This document shows positions 15,661 to 24,920 of a stretch of 64,000 bases of DNA, piece after piece (the stretch's first letter is position 1; every line of letters starts with the position of its first letter). The translations under genes and the position numbers were made by a program. This DNA is from an uncultured Prevotellaceae bacterium (GTDB lineage: Bacteria > Bacteroidota > Bacteroidia > Bacteroidales > Bacteroidaceae): the NCBI GenBank assembly GCA_946415365.1, contig CAMKSE010000001.1, forward strand, positions 186,001 through 250,000. Direction: 5' to 3'. The notes below the pieces were generated by a model. It worked only from the letters and a program-made list of their open reading frames with translations, was not told the origin of the DNA and searched no databases.

Positions 15661-16512
15661 CTAAAGTAATTTAACGATTTTCTGCAGGGCTGCGTCGGGC
15701 ATGGGGGCGCTGAAGACCATGTCGAACATGTAGGGGACTTTGGCTGCGTAGTATGGAAGGAGGCGCTTGGTGGCCTCGTCGATGGCTTGCGGGTCGGACG
15801 TGCCGAGATAGGCTGGGAAGAAGATGTCCCAGTGGGCCATCATCTGTTCGTGTGTAAGATGAAATATGCGCTGGACCCGATCGTCAGGCATATTGTGGCA
15901 CATGGTCCATAGCAACGCCAGATTCCACTCGGGGGCACCGTAAGCAAATTCGCCCAGGTCAATCCAGAGGTCGCGCTCGCCGTCGGTGATGATATTGCCG
16001 ATGTGCAGGTCGCCATGCACGCAGCGGGGCGTGTCGGGCACCGTATCCAGGAACTTCAGGGCACGCTGCTTGTAATCCTCAGGCACTCGGTTCTTCTCAC
16101 GATAGAAGCGCTCGATTCTCTGCTTGTAGGAACAAAGCCGTGTGGTGTCGGCCTCCTTGGCGTGCAGCTCTCTGGCCATGTGTGCAAATGTGAGCGAGAT
16201 TTCCTCCAGTCGTCCTGGCTCTTGCGAAATGATGCGTGTGTACGAGCGCTTGTTCTTAATCAGTTCGTACTCGGCTCCACTCCTTTCGCCGTCGGTAATC
16301 ATTCGGTAGGGCTTTGGCGATGGAATGCCCAAATCGAACACTATGCGGGCGGTCAGGAACTCGGCCTTAAACCTGTCGGCCTCGAAACCGGGTTTATAAA
16401 GTTTAGCCAACGAAAGACCGTCCTTTTTTGTATAGGTAAGAGCCGTCCCGCCCTCGCCAGACTGGATGTAGTCATTCAGATTTATTCTCTGTATTTCTTC
16501 GCTCATAATCAT
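15661..16512 (-). CDS. APH-like phosphotransferase (TIGR02172-type)
   Basis: 283 aa. A small-molecule kinase of the aminoglycoside phosphotransferase/choline kinase fold: catalytic loop CVHGDLHIGNIITD at ~165-180 and metal-binding DLG in LWIDLGEFAYG. An N-terminal nucleotide-binding region is visible (GEGGTALTYTKKD), but the glycine loop is weak. A second in-frame Met lies at 16506 and may be the true start. Such proteins are common in Bacteroidetes and Firmicutes as a paralogous family of unknown substrate; there is no reason to call resistance. A TACCTTTA box lies upstream on the minus strand near 16537. Single-gene unit. Confidence 0.75.
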   Translation of the reverse strand: MIMSEEIQRINLNDYIQSGEGGTALTYTKKDGLSLAKLYKPGFEADRFKAEFLTARIVFDLGIPSPKPYRMITDGERSGAEYELIKNKRSYTRIISQEPGRLEEISLTFAHMARELHAKEADTTRLCSYKQRIERFYREKNRVPEDYKQRALKFLDTVPDTPRCVHGDLHIGNIITDGERDLWIDLGEFAYGAPEWNLALLWTMCHNMPDDRVQRIFHLTHEQMMAHWDIFFPAYLGTSDPQAIDEATKRLLPYYAAKVPYMFDMVFSAPMPDAALQKIVKLL

Positions 16513-16607
16513 ACATTATTTTGTTTTCGGGTGTAAAGGTACGAATAAAAATTGATATACAATACAAATAATTGGTGCAATAATACAAATTATAAAGGAA
16601 AAATGAG

Positions 16608-16615
16608 TACCTTTG
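16608..16615 (+). promoter_or_regulatory. -7 box for the GH43 gene
   Basis: TACCTTTG about 38 bp before the ATG at 16653. Confidence 0.65.
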
Positions 16616-16652
16616 CCCTCAGATTTAATAAGCCAAACGCTACATTATAGAC

Positions 16653-18248
16653 ATGAAGATCAGGACATTTATCACAGCTACACTGGCGCTGTTCGCATCT
16701 GCGGCAAGTTCCCAAGGTTTCAAGAATCCCGTGCTGCCTGGATTCCATGCTGACCCAAGCGTTTGCAGGGCTGGCGATGACTTCTATCTCGTAAACAGCA
16801 CGTTTCAGTATTTCCCCGGCGTGCCAGTGTTCCATTCGAAAGACCTGATCCATTGGGAGCAGGTGGGCAATTGTTTGACGCGACCCTCACAGGTGGACCT
16901 GAAGGGCACCGACGGCAACAGCGGCATCTATGCGCCGACCATCCGCTACCACGAAGGCCGGTTCTATATGGTGACGACGGTGTTCCCCTCGCGCCGACAC
17001 TTTTATGTGTGGACGGACAATCCCGCTGGGGAATGGTCGGAGCCGATTGTGATAGACTTCGCCATCGGCAGTTGTGACCCGACACTGTTCTTTGATGACG
17101 GTAAATGTTATTTCCTGTGGAAGGAGGGCGACATCAAGATTTGCGAGATTGACGTAGAAACAGGTAAACAGTTGGGCGAGATTCACCATTTGGGAACAGG
17201 TCTTGGCGGACGCTATCCTGAGGGACCCCATATCTACCGCCAGGACGGCTACTACTATTTGCTATTGGCAGAAGGCGGCACGGAGCACGGGCATCATGTG
17301 AATATCCTGCGCAGCAAGAGTCTCTTCGGTCCCTACGAGCCGAACCCTGCCAATCCCATTCTCTCACATTTCAACATGAAGATGCAGAACAGTCCGATTC
17401 AGGGTCTTGGTCACGCGGATTTGGTACAAGCTACGGATGGCTCGTGGTGGATGATCTGCCTGGGTTATCGTACCAGCGGCTATTTACAGCACGTGATGGG
17501 ACGTGAGACGATGCTGGCTCCTGTGCAGTGGGAGCAGGGCGGCTGGCCAGTGGTGAACGGGGATGGGACCTTGCAGATAGACATGCAGTGCAAGACGCTA
17601 CCGTTAGTACCTATGGCAAAAGACCCTGTATGCGAGGAATTCGACTACGTTAAGCGCGATGCCCCTGCCGACAGTTATCATTCGTTAGGCTTACCAATGG
17701 GATGGATGAGTCTGTGCAATCCTGACTATAGCAAATATTCGCTGACGGAACGCAAGGGTTTCTTGCGCCTCCGTCCCAGTACTATCGACCTCAGTGAGAC
17801 TGCCTCGCCCACGTTCATTGCCCGCCGTCAGACGGAACTGAACTTCACGGCCACCACCCTACTCGATCTCTCACATATTACTGATGGCATGCAGGCCGGC
17901 ATCACCGCTTACGCAGCACCGTTGAACCACTACGACGTGGTGGCAGAGCGTCGCAACGGAAAACTCTTTGTCAAGTCCGTCGTTCGTCTCGGCCAGACCA
18001 GCCACGTTGAAAAGGAATTTCCGCTGAGTGGCAGCAAAGCCTATCTGCGCATCACCTCAGACAAGGATTTCTACTATCTGCAGGCATCCTCCGACGGCAC
18101 CAACTTCACCACGCTCGCCAAAATGGAGTACCGTTTTCTCAGTACCGAAACCATCGGTGGCTTCACGGGTGTCATGCTTGGACTCTTTGCGCAGAGCAGC
18201 CAGGAAACATCAGGCTATGTGGATGTAGATTGGTTTGAATACAAGTAG
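16653..18248 (+). CDS. Exported GH43 glycoside hydrolase (beta-xylosidase/arabinofuranosidase type)
   Basis: 531 aa with a signal peptide (residues 1-~20). The five-bladed propeller shows the three GH43 acidic residues: general base Asp in FHADPSVC (~35), pKa-modulating Asp in GSCDPTLFF (~147) and general acid Glu in RYPEGPHIYR (~190). NSTFQYFPGVPVFHSKDLIH is typical of xylan-active GH43. The C-terminal ~200 residues are a beta-sandwich (LRLRPSTIDLSETASP) like the accessory domain of GH43 xylosidases. It would release xylose or arabinose from plant glycans in the periplasm. No SusCD pair is next to it. Subfamily and substrate are not settled by eye. Confidence 0.88.
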   Translation: MKIRTFITATLALFASAASSQGFKNPVLPGFHADPSVCRAGDDFYLVNSTFQYFPGVPVFHSKDLIHWEQVGNCLTRPSQVDLKGTDGNSGIYAPTIRYHEGRFYMVTTVFPSRRHFYVWTDNPAGEWSEPIVIDFAIGSCDPTLFFDDGKCYFLWKEGDIKICEIDVETGKQLGEIHHLGTGLGGRYPEGPHIYRQDGYYYLLLAEGGTEHGHHVNILRSKSLFGPYEPNPANPILSHFNMKMQNSPIQGLGHADLVQATDGSWWMICLGYRTSGYLQHVMGRETMLAPVQWEQGGWPVVNGDGTLQIDMQCKTLPLVPMAKDPVCEEFDYVKRDAPADSYHSLGLPMGWMSLCNPDYSKYSLTERKGFLRLRPSTIDLSETASPTFIARRQTELNFTATTLLDLSHITDGMQAGITAYAAPLNHYDVVAERRNGKLFVKSVVRLGQTSHVEKEFPLSGSKAYLRITSDKDFYYLQASSDGTNFTTLAKMEYRFLSTETIGGFTGVMLGLFAQSSQETSGYVDVDWFEYK

Positions 18249-18303
18249 ATGGTGTCAAGATATCACCAGAGCGTTGGAAGAAATATTATAAAAAAAAACA
18301 AAT

Positions 18304-19407
18304 ATGGATCGCAGTCAGGAAATAATCCGTACCAGTTGGATTGGCATCGCCGCTAATGTGTTGTTGGCGGGATTCAAGGCCGCAGTAGGTATTCTGGCCA
18401 GCAGTGTTGCCATCGTGATGGATGCCGTCAACAACCTGAGTGATGCACTGTCGAGTGTCATCACTATCGTGGGTACCAAGCTCTCTCAGCGTCCTGCCGA
18501 CAGGAAGCATCCCTTCGGCTTCGGGCGTATCGAGTACTTCAGCGCCATCATCATTGCCGTCATCGTTCTCTCGGCAGGTATTACCTCACTCATCGAGTCT
18601 GTGAAAAAGATCTTCGACCCTACGGAGCCGGAATACACCACGACTACGCTGGTGATCATCGTGGTGGCTATTGTAGTAAAGCTTATCCTCGGGCAGTATG
18701 TGAAGCGCAAGGGCGAACTACTGAAGAGCGACGCTCTGATTGCCTCCGGCTCTGATGCGCTGTTCGATGCTGTCATCACGCTGGCAACACTTATCTCGGC
18801 AGGTGTCATGTTGCTGTGGGGCGTATCACTCGATGGCATTCTGGGAGCATTGATTTCCCTCGTTATCATCAAGGCCGGTATCGAGATGCTGGCCTCGCCA
18901 GTCAACGAACTGCTGGGTACGAGCATCTCGGCAGATTTCGCCAAACAGATTCAGAAGGAGGTCTCAGACTTTGAGGGCGTTCATGGTGTATTCGACCTGA
19001 TACTGCATAACTATGGCCCGGACGTGAAGATTGGTTCGCTGCATATCAACGTCTATGACACGATGTCGGCCCACGATATTCACGGCCTGACACGACGGAT
19101 TTCCACGCAGATGTATGAGAAGCATGGTATTATCATGACTGTCGGCGTCTATGCCGTGGCTACGGGCGAGAATCGTCGTGCAGAATTGCAGTCAAAGGTG
19201 ATGCAGACCATCGCAGCCCACAAGGACATCGTGCAGGTTCACGGCTTCTACTATTCCGAAAAGAACAAATATCTCTCCGTCGATGTTGTTCCTGATATCT
19301 CCGTCCACGACGAAGCCGCCTTTGTCAGTCAGCTTACAACCGAACTTCAGCCGTTAGTTCCCGATCAGCAAGTCGTCATCGTGGTGGATCACAATTATAC
19401 AGAATAA
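18304..19407 (+). CDS. Cation diffusion facilitator (CDF) metal efflux protein
   Basis: 367 aa. An inner-membrane CDF transporter with about five to six membrane helices in the first 210 residues, metal-site motifs in VAIVMDAVNNLSDALSSV (D-x3-N..D) and SGSDALFDAVITL, and the family signature DRKHPFGFGRIEYFS. The last ~160 residues are the cytoplasmic dimerisation/metal-sensing domain, here extended and duplicated-looking (VHGVFDLILHNYGPD and VQVHGFYYSEKNKYLSVDVV). It exports Zn(II), Fe(II) or Mn(II) in exchange for protons; the specificity is not clear from sequence. It starts 55 bp after the GH43 stop, so the two could be cotranscribed, though their functions look unrelated. Confidence 0.88.
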   Translation: MDRSQEIIRTSWIGIAANVLLAGFKAAVGILASSVAIVMDAVNNLSDALSSVITIVGTKLSQRPADRKHPFGFGRIEYFSAIIIAVIVLSAGITSLIESVKKIFDPTEPEYTTTTLVIIVVAIVVKLILGQYVKRKGELLKSDALIASGSDALFDAVITLATLISAGVMLLWGVSLDGILGALISLVIIKAGIEMLASPVNELLGTSISADFAKQIQKEVSDFEGVHGVFDLILHNYGPDVKIGSLHINVYDTMSAHDIHGLTRRISTQMYEKHGIIMTVGVYAVATGENRRAELQSKVMQTIAAHKDIVQVHGFYYSEKNKYLSVDVVPDISVHDEAAFVSQLTTELQPLVPDQQVVIVVDHNYTE

Positions 19408-19419
19408 GGCACCGCACTA

Positions 19420-19545
19420 ATGGAAAAGATTCTGAAGGTACACAGCGTTAACGACTACGCACGGTATATCGGGGCGGAGGAACTGCATCCGCTCATCAGC
19501 GTGATTCACTACGACGAGCTGGAGCATTGGGTGAAGAATTTGTAA
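19420..19545 (+). pseudogene. N-terminal stub of an AraC-family regulator
   Basis: 41 codons: MEKILKVHSVNDYARYIGAE then ELHPLISVIHYDELEHWVKN L and stop. This is the characteristic beginning of Bacteroidetes AraC-type regulators (KVHSVNDYARYIG, HPLxSVIxYxELxH), cut after ~38 residues. The last residues could be the end of the same or another AraC gene, i.e. an internal deletion. A terminator hairpin follows. Not functional as a regulator. Confidence 0.7.
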
Positions 19546-19560
19546 TTCCCAATAATCATT

Positions 19561-19595
19561 AAATCCCAAGGCATAATCACATTGCTTTGGGATTT
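19561..19595 (+). terminator. Hairpin terminator after the AraC stub
   Basis: AAATCCCAAGGCA and TGCTTTGGGATTT form a stem with one mismatch, followed by ATTGTTTATC. The next promoter (19602) starts directly after it. Confidence 0.65.
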
Positions 19596-19601
19596 ATTGT
19601 T

Positions 19602-19609
19602 TATCTTTG
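19602..19609 (+). promoter_or_regulatory. -7 box for the acyltransferase gene
   Basis: TATCTTTG about 30 bp before the ATG at 19639. Confidence 0.65.
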
Positions 19610-19638
19610 CGGCACATTTTAAACGAACTAAAAGCAAA

Positions 19639-20887
19639 ATGAGCAATAATATTTATCTTGCCTCGAAGCCGCGCTATGAGATCCTTGACGGACTACGCGG
19701 TGTTGCGGCAGTACTAGTGGTAGCCTATCACCTATTTGAAACGTATTATGGTGGCAGTGCTGATCAGCCCATCAATCATGGCTATCTGGCTGTGGATTTC
19801 TTCTTTGTACTGTCGGGTTTCGTCATCGGTTATGCATATGATGATCGCTGGGATAAAATGAGTACGTGGAGTTTATTCAAACGTCGACTGATCCGATTGC
19901 ACCCGATGGTAATCTTCGGCACGCTATTCGGAGCTTTGATGTTCTACTTCGGCAGTTGCAGCACGTTCCCGCTTATCAATAACACACCTTGGTATATGGT
20001 GGTTCTGGTGATGCTGTGGTGCTTCACGATGGTTCCACTGCCCAGCGGGATGGATATCCGCGGCTGGGGAGAGACCAATCCACTAAACGGCCCGGCATGG
20101 TCGCTGCAGTGGGAGTATCTGGCGAACATCCTCTATGCGCTTGTTATCCGACATTTCTCGAAACTGCTGTTAGGCATCTGCGTGGCTATCTTTGCTGTGT
20201 TTACGATTATTCTCTGCCTGAACATCGACATTTTTGGAGTTCTCGCTGAGCGTAGTTATGCAGCTTATACGGTCATCGGCGGTTGGAGCACCACACCCGA
20301 TCAGTTGCAGATAGGTTTCACCCGTCTTCTATCCCTTCTTCTGCGGTCTGCTTATCTCGCGCATGGGTAAATTAATAAAGGTACGCGGAGGATTCTGGTG
20401 GTGCTCGCTATTCATCGTCATCCTGTTGGGCATGCCCTGGCTCGGACTGGGCACTGAGGGCGACAGCCGATGGACAAACGGACTCTATGAGGCCTTCTGC
20501 ATCCTCGTCTGCTTCCCGATTATCGTTGCCGTTGGCGCAGGTAGCAGCGTGAAGGGGGACAAGGCTGCGATTAAGCGAGGGCAGAGTGATGCTCGCATCG
20601 ACTCTGCCGAGCGTGAGCAGGCTCGACCGGAGGTCAAGAGCGAGGCATTAATCAAGTTCTTAGGCGACATCTCCTACCCTATCTACATCACCCACTATCC
20701 CCTCATCTACATGCAGATGTCGTGGGCAGAGAGTCACAAGGATGCATCGCTTGGTATGCACATCTTCGTAGCCGTCTGCATCTTCTTCCTCGCCATTGGT
20801 CTGGCTTATGCAGCCCTGAAACTCTACGACTTGCCCATCCGCGAGTGGCTGAAAAACAAACTCTTCACCAAATCAACATCAAAATGA
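19639..20887 (+). pseudogene. Acyltransferase_3 membrane protein, frameshifted and carrying a palindromic insert
   Basis: Membrane O-acyltransferase family 3: LRGVAAVLVVAYHLFETYYG with the catalytic His, then FFFVLSGFVIGYAYDD and RRLIRLHPM. The first frame runs to a stop at 20370; the rest (MGKLIKVRGGFWW ... GDISYPIYITHYPLIYMQMS) continues in another frame from about 20330. Reading PFFCGLLISRMGK from a shifted frame at ~20333 links the two halves, so one insertion or a 2-base deletion lies near 20328-20335. At 20572-20637 a palindromic element adds about 22 residues (KRGQSDARIDSAEREQARPE) in frame. Probably inactive unless the frameshift is an artefact. Confidence 0.75.
20572..20637 (+). repeat. 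Palindromic element copy (in coding sequence of the acyltransferase)
   Basis: GCGAGGGCAGAGTGATG, loop CTCG, then CATCGACTCTGCCGAGCG followed by GAGCAGGCTCGAC ... GGTCAA. The stem GCAGAGT-GATG/CATCGACTCTGC is unlike those of other copies in sequence but has the same shape and flanks. Confidence 0.65.
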
Positions 20888-20967
20888 GAATCACGAGAGA
20901 TGCATCCTCGGCCCAGAGGGAATTCAAATTGAAGTGACAGAGTAAACGATGAAGTAAATGGATTGGC

Positions 20968-21639
20968 ATGAGCATAAAACTGATTATATTCGATTTTGAC
21001 GGGACGCTGGGCGACACCAGACGGAACATCGTTGTGACGATGCAGGACGTAATGAAAGAGTTGAATCTTCCATTGCAGGACGAACACATGTGTGCTTCTA
21101 CCATCGGACTGCCATTGAAAGGATGCTATGCCCAGATGTTTCCTCATCTTAATGCTGATGAGTTAGACAGATGTGCCGAAGTGCATCGCCGATGCTTCGC
21201 CGAGAATCTGAAGAAGATTACTCCGATGCCGTTCCCCCAAGTAAAAGAAACGCTTGAAGTGCTGAGGAATCAGGGAATCTGTCTTGCCATCGCTTCTTCA
21301 CGAACCAGCGAGTCACTATGGGACCTGCTTGACCGTATGGGAATGGAATCACTTTTTTCATGCGTCATTGGAGCGCAGGATATCGTTCATGCCAAACCAG
21401 ATGCGGAACCGGTGTTGAAGATTCTCGATATACTGGGATTCATGTCTGACGAGACCTTGGTGGTTGGAGATATGGATGTTGACATCCTAATGGGAGCCAA
21501 TGCTGGAGCTAAGACTTGTGGTGTGACTTGGGGCAATGGGACCAGAGAGGAACTCAAAGAAGCTGGAGCCGACTATATCATTGACAGAATGGAAGATCTT
21601 ATCATTTTCAGTCGGCAATCCGTGCAGAGTTATTCGTAA
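20968..21639 (+). CDS. HAD-superfamily phosphatase (phosphoglycolate phosphatase/beta-PGM type)
   Basis: 223 aa, usual for subfamily IA HAD hydrolases. Nucleophile and acid Asp in IIFDFDGTLGDT (D9, D11), motif II Ser/Thr in IASSRTSES, motif III Lys in HAKPDAEPVLK, motif IV VVGDMDVDILMGANAG. A helical cap lies between motifs I and II. It hydrolyses a small phosphate ester in the cytoplasm; the substrate cannot be told from sequence. Stand-alone gene; no clear -7 box is seen directly upstream, so it may be read from the acyltransferase promoter. Confidence 0.85.
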   Translation: MSIKLIIFDFDGTLGDTRRNIVVTMQDVMKELNLPLQDEHMCASTIGLPLKGCYAQMFPHLNADELDRCAEVHRRCFAENLKKITPMPFPQVKETLEVLRNQGICLAIASSRTSESLWDLLDRMGMESLFSCVIGAQDIVHAKPDAEPVLKILDILGFMSDETLVVGDMDVDILMGANAGAKTCGVTWGNGTREELKEAGADYIIDRMEDLIIFSRQSVQSYS

Positions 21640-21744
21640 GATTAACAAACTTCCGTAATATTGGTAATTCTTTCCAAGATTCGGGTAGTGCCTGATTGAT
21701 AGAATCGTCGTACCTTTGCAGCGGATAAATATAATAAAAAGTAT

Positions 21745-22367
21745 ATGAGACGATTATTTTCATTCTGTTGTATGATGCTCCTCGCTGTGAACATAAGCGC
21801 AAAGACACTCGTAGTGTACTACAGTTACACGAACAATTGTCACGAGATTGTGACCTCTCTGACGAGTCAAATACAGGCGGACGTAATGCGGATTGAACCT
21901 GCGGACAAGACGCAGAAGTACGAGGCAAACAACTATGCTATCGGCACGGCGCTGCTGAATGCTATCAAGGCTGCGCCCAACGAGGCGGCAAGCTATCCGG
22001 CTATCGACCCCGTGAGCATCACAGACCTCTCGCAGTACCAGAACATTATCATTGTCACGCCACTGTGGTGGAGCCAGATGGCGGCCATCCTGAAAGAAAC
22101 GGTCTGCCTACTGTCGCCTACTTTGCAGACAAGGCCTGCCTGTCGCCCAACTACTTCGGCGACCTCATCAGCAAGGAGAGCGGCACCACCGCCCAGCGCC
22201 ACATACAGGATGCGGTCATCGAACGTTCGAAGCAACTGCTTATCGAGACCCGCCTGCCCGTCAGCGAAATCGCCTACCAACTCGGCTTCGAATACCTGCA
22301 ACACTTCTCGCGCCTCTTCAAGTCGCGCACGGGTATGACACCGAATGAGTATAGATTAACAGCATAA
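21745..22367 (+). pseudogene. Chimera: exported flavodoxin 5' part joined out of frame to an AraC 3' part
   Basis: Residues 1-~118 (signal-like MRRLFSFCCMMLLAVNISA, then KTLVVYYSYTNNCHEI and IIIVTPLWWSQMAAILKE) belong to a secreted flavodoxin. At about 22108 the matching frame changes, and the rest (GLPTVAYFADKACLSPNYFG, SEIAYQLGFEYLQHFSRLF, TGMTPNEYR) is the DNA-binding end of an AraC-family regulator, running to 22367. The flavodoxin frame continues as nonsense to 22338. I read this as a deletion that removed the flavodoxin end and the AraC start. Neither function is expected to survive. Confidence 0.75.
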
Positions 22368-22406
22368 TACCTACTTTTGATTAACCTGCTTATGCAGGAC
22401 TTTGCA

Positions 22407-22448
22407 GGTGCGCAATGCTTAAAACCTCGTTTTTAGGTATTGCGCACC
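22407..22448. terminator. Perfect 10-bp stem-loop upstream of the DUF2023 promoter
   Basis: GGTGCGCAAT pairs with ATTGCGCACC, with ACCT/AGGT pairing inside the loop. It lies right before the -33/-7 region at 22450-22470 and could end the upstream transcript or act as an operator. Confidence 0.55.
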
Positions 22449-22462
22449 TTATTTATTTGCCG

Positions 22463-22470
22463 TACCTTTG
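22463..22470 (+). promoter_or_regulatory. -7 box for the DUF2023-flavodoxin operon
   Basis: TACCTTTG with TTTG about 13-16 bp further upstream; gives a ~110-nt leader before the ATG at 22583. Confidence 0.6.
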
Positions 22471-22582
22471 CAGTCGAATTTAAAATTCAACTGCGAGGAC
22501 TGGCTGCACCTCAGCATAGAGCAAGCTCTCTGCGTTCGGTTTGCACTGTCCTTGTCACCCGAAATTTGAAAACGATAAAACG

Positions 22583-22969
22583 ATGAGAACGACGACAGCG
22601 GTTCCCACTGAGATTAAGGTACTGATGAACCACATTTACGAGCTACATAAAGGTGTGCGCCACATGGTGCTATTCACCTGTAACAAGAGGTATAGTGAAC
22701 TGGCCATACAGCGATTGGAGAGTCAGGGTATTCCATATTTGCTGCAGCCCGCAGGACAGCAGAACCTGAACGTGTACTTCGGACGGCGCGAGTGTCTGGA
22801 GGCTATCCGGCTCATCGTTACCCGCCCGCTAAACCAGCTCACGCCCGAAGAGGACTTCATCCTCGGAGCTATGCTCGGCTACGACATCTGCGCACAATGC
22901 GAACGGTATTGTAAGCGTAAAAAAGGATGCAAGGGTGAATGCGACTGCAAATGCATCAACAAGAATTAA
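22583..22969 (+). CDS. DUF2023 family protein
   Basis: 128 aa from the ATG at 22583 (an upstream in-frame Met is not needed). Matches the DUF2023 family: EIKVLMNHIYELHKGVRHMV, LFTCNKRYSELAIQRLESQG and FGRRECLEAIRLIV, with a Cys-rich tail (CAQCERYCKRKKGCKGECDC) of nine cysteines that could bind metal. DUF2023 genes commonly sit beside flavodoxin in Bacteroidetes, as here, 21 bp upstream of fldA, and are probably linked to flavodoxin use or iron limitation. Biochemical role unknown. Confidence 0.82.
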   Translation: MRTTTAVPTEIKVLMNHIYELHKGVRHMVLFTCNKRYSELAIQRLESQGIPYLLQPAGQQNLNVYFGRRECLEAIRLIVTRPLNQLTPEEDFILGAMLGYDICAQCERYCKRKKGCKGECDCKCINKN

Positions 22970-22990
22970 CCACATAATTATATTATAAAG

Positions 22991-23485
22991 ATGAACACAA
23001 CAATTGTAATCTATGGTTCCTCGACTGGAACCTGCGAGGCCATCGCAGAGAAGATTGCCTCGAAACTGGGCTGCGAAGCCCTGAACGTACAGGATTTGAC
23101 AGCCGACATTGTGGCCGCCAACCAGAATCTGATTCTCGGCACCTCGACATGGGGTGCAGGCGAATTGCAGGATGACTGGTACGACGGTCTGAAGACCCTG
23201 CAAAGTGCCGACCTCAGTGGCAAAACCATCGCCCTCTTCGGCTGTGGTGACTGTGCATCTTATAGCGACACCTTCGTAGGAGGTATGGGCGAACTCTATA
23301 ACGGCATTAAAAATAGCGGTGCCAAGTTCATTGGCAGCGTAGAGACCGACGGCTACAACTTCGATGACTCGGAGGCTGTGATTGACGGTAAGTTCATCGG
23401 CCTGCCCCTCGATGACATCAACGAGGATGACAAGACCGACACTCGCATCGAGGCTTGGCTCACCGCTATCTCTCCTGAATTGTAA
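22991..23485 (+). CDS. fldA: Flavodoxin
   Basis: 164 aa, a long-chain flavodoxin. The FMN phosphate loop is complete (IYGSSTGTCEAIAEKIA at ~6-22), followed by the isoalloxazine-binding loops STWGAGELQDDWYD (W stacks on flavin) and FGCGDCASYSDTFVGG. The long-chain insertion follows (ETDGYNFDDSEAV). It carries single electrons in the cytoplasm, typically replacing ferredoxin under iron limitation. It is the second gene of the DUF2023 operon. All hallmarks are intact, in contrast with the degenerate paralog at 27000. Confidence 0.93.
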   Translation: MNTTIVIYGSSTGTCEAIAEKIASKLGCEALNVQDLTADIVAANQNLILGTSTWGAGELQDDWYDGLKTLQSADLSGKTIALFGCGDCASYSDTFVGGMGELYNGIKNSGAKFIGSVETDGYNFDDSEAVIDGKFIGLPLDDINEDDKTDTRIEAWLTAISPEL

Positions 23486-23684
23486 TCACAGGTATAAAAT
23501 TCATAAAAAGTATTTGTTTAGTTTAGTGAGGTGGTTAGTCGGTGACGATCAACCACCTTTTTCAATAGATTATGAACTTTTTTCGTACCTATGCAGATAA
23601 AAAAGAACTATACGCGTGAACAGATTGTAGAGCGAACAAATTGGAACATTGTTCGTTTTTAAAAACTAAAGATATAATTAAGGT

Positions 23685-24316
23685 ATGAAGATTGAAAAGA
23701 TTAATGAGTTGTTCGCACGGTTTGCCGGACAACTGCTGAAGATGCGCTGGATAACGTTAGGCATTTTCACGCTGGTAATAATCCTGTCGGTGATTGGCAT
23801 GAAAAGGATGGTGAAGGAAACGTCGTTCGACGACTATTTCATCGAAGACGATCCGATGCTGGTGATGACTGATGAGTTTAAGTCACACTTTGGCAACGAC
23901 TATTACGTTGGCGTGCTGACGCAATGTGATGACCACTTTACGAAGGAGAACCTAACCATGCTGCGAGCTCTTTCCAACGAACTGCTCGACAGTCTCTCGT
24001 ATGCCGACAAGGTGACGTCGCTAACGGACAGCGAGTTTATGGTGGGCAGCGACGAGGGCATGACCATCGAGCAGATAGTGCCTGACGAGATTCCTGCTGA
24101 GGGTTCGGCAGCAATGGACAGCATCAAGGCCAGAGCTTACAGCAAGCCGCACGTGGCACGAAAACTGATCTCTCAGAAGGGCGACCTCTCATGGATTATG
24201 GTAAAACTGCGTCAGTTTCCTAAGGATAGTGTGTGGAAGAAGCAGGGCACAGTGGCATGTTCGCCGTCTATAAGAAAAACTCAGAGCTCTGGGTCAAATT
24301 GAAATATAGTTTTTAA
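23685..24316 (+). pseudogene. RND/MMPL transporter N-terminal part joined to an outer-membrane protein end
   Basis: Residues 1-~190 are the start of an RND-superfamily exporter (first membrane helix WITLGIFTLVIILSVIGMKR, then FDDYFIEDDPMLVMTDEFKS with the periplasmic domain). At ~24255 the frame that resembles protein changes to HSGMFAVYKKNSELWVKLKY SF and stop at 24316; this Phe-terminated strand looks like the last beta-strand of an outer-membrane barrel. The transporter's remaining ~600 residues are missing. A deletion chimera, not functional. Confidence 0.65.
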
Positions 24317-24333
24317 TTTAATTGACATACATT

Positions 24334-24909
24334 ATGGATAAATCAAACAACAATTATCTAGGCATCCTCGGATGTGCCATCCTCTATGCCGTAACGTCTT
24401 TTGCCTGTGCCTTCCTGGGCTTCCTGAGCCCCTGGTGTTGGATTGTGGTTTTCCCCGTTCTTGCAGCCGTGCTTGGTGCTCCCTCTTATCTGTGGGCTGC
24501 GTCGAGGTGGCAGCGATTCGGCGTAGCCACGCTGTTTGCACTGGTCCTCGCCATCGTCCTGTTGGTGATGGGCGAGATTGATGTCACACAGTCCCTTTTG
24601 ATGGTGACAGTCGGCATCGCGTCTGATGTGGTGCGCCAGGCAATAGGTAATACCCATAAACGTAGCATCCTGTTGGCCTATCCCGTTCTGCCTCTGGGCA
24701 TCATCGTGTGGCTTATGAAACTATGGACTGCCTCAGAATGGTACTATCAGGGCGCTGCCGAAGAGATTGGGGCCGATTATGCTGATGGACTCAGGACACT
24801 CTCGTCTATCTGGGCTCTTCTACTTGTTATTGTTCTTACCCTTGCAGTGGGCTTTGTTGGAATCCGCATCTCTGCTGCAAAAATGAAGTCTGGTAAGAAA
24901 CTTGGTTAA
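24334..24909 (+). CDS. Integral membrane protein, probable ECF-type S component (MptD-like)
   Basis: 191 aa from the ATG at 24334, with five or six membrane helices (ILGCAILYAVTSFACAFLGF, WIVVFPVLAAVLGAPSYLW, VATLFALVLAIVLLVMGEI, SILLAYPVLPLGIIVWLMKL, WALLLVIVLTLAVGFVGIRI). Overall size and helix layout resemble the MptD/Trep_Strep group of putative energy-coupling-factor substrate components, but no invariant motif confirms this. The next gene, 11 bp downstream, is a methyltransferase. Substrate unknown; no ECF ATPases or T component in the window. Confidence 0.5.
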   Translation: MDKSNNNYLGILGCAILYAVTSFACAFLGFLSPWCWIVVFPVLAAVLGAPSYLWAASRWQRFGVATLFALVLAIVLLVMGEIDVTQSLLMVTVGIASDVVRQAIGNTHKRSILLAYPVLPLGIIVWLMKLWTASEWYYQGAAEEIGADYADGLRTLSSIWALLLVIVLTLAVGFVGIRISAAKMKSGKKLG

Positions 24910-24920
24910 TATAAACGATT

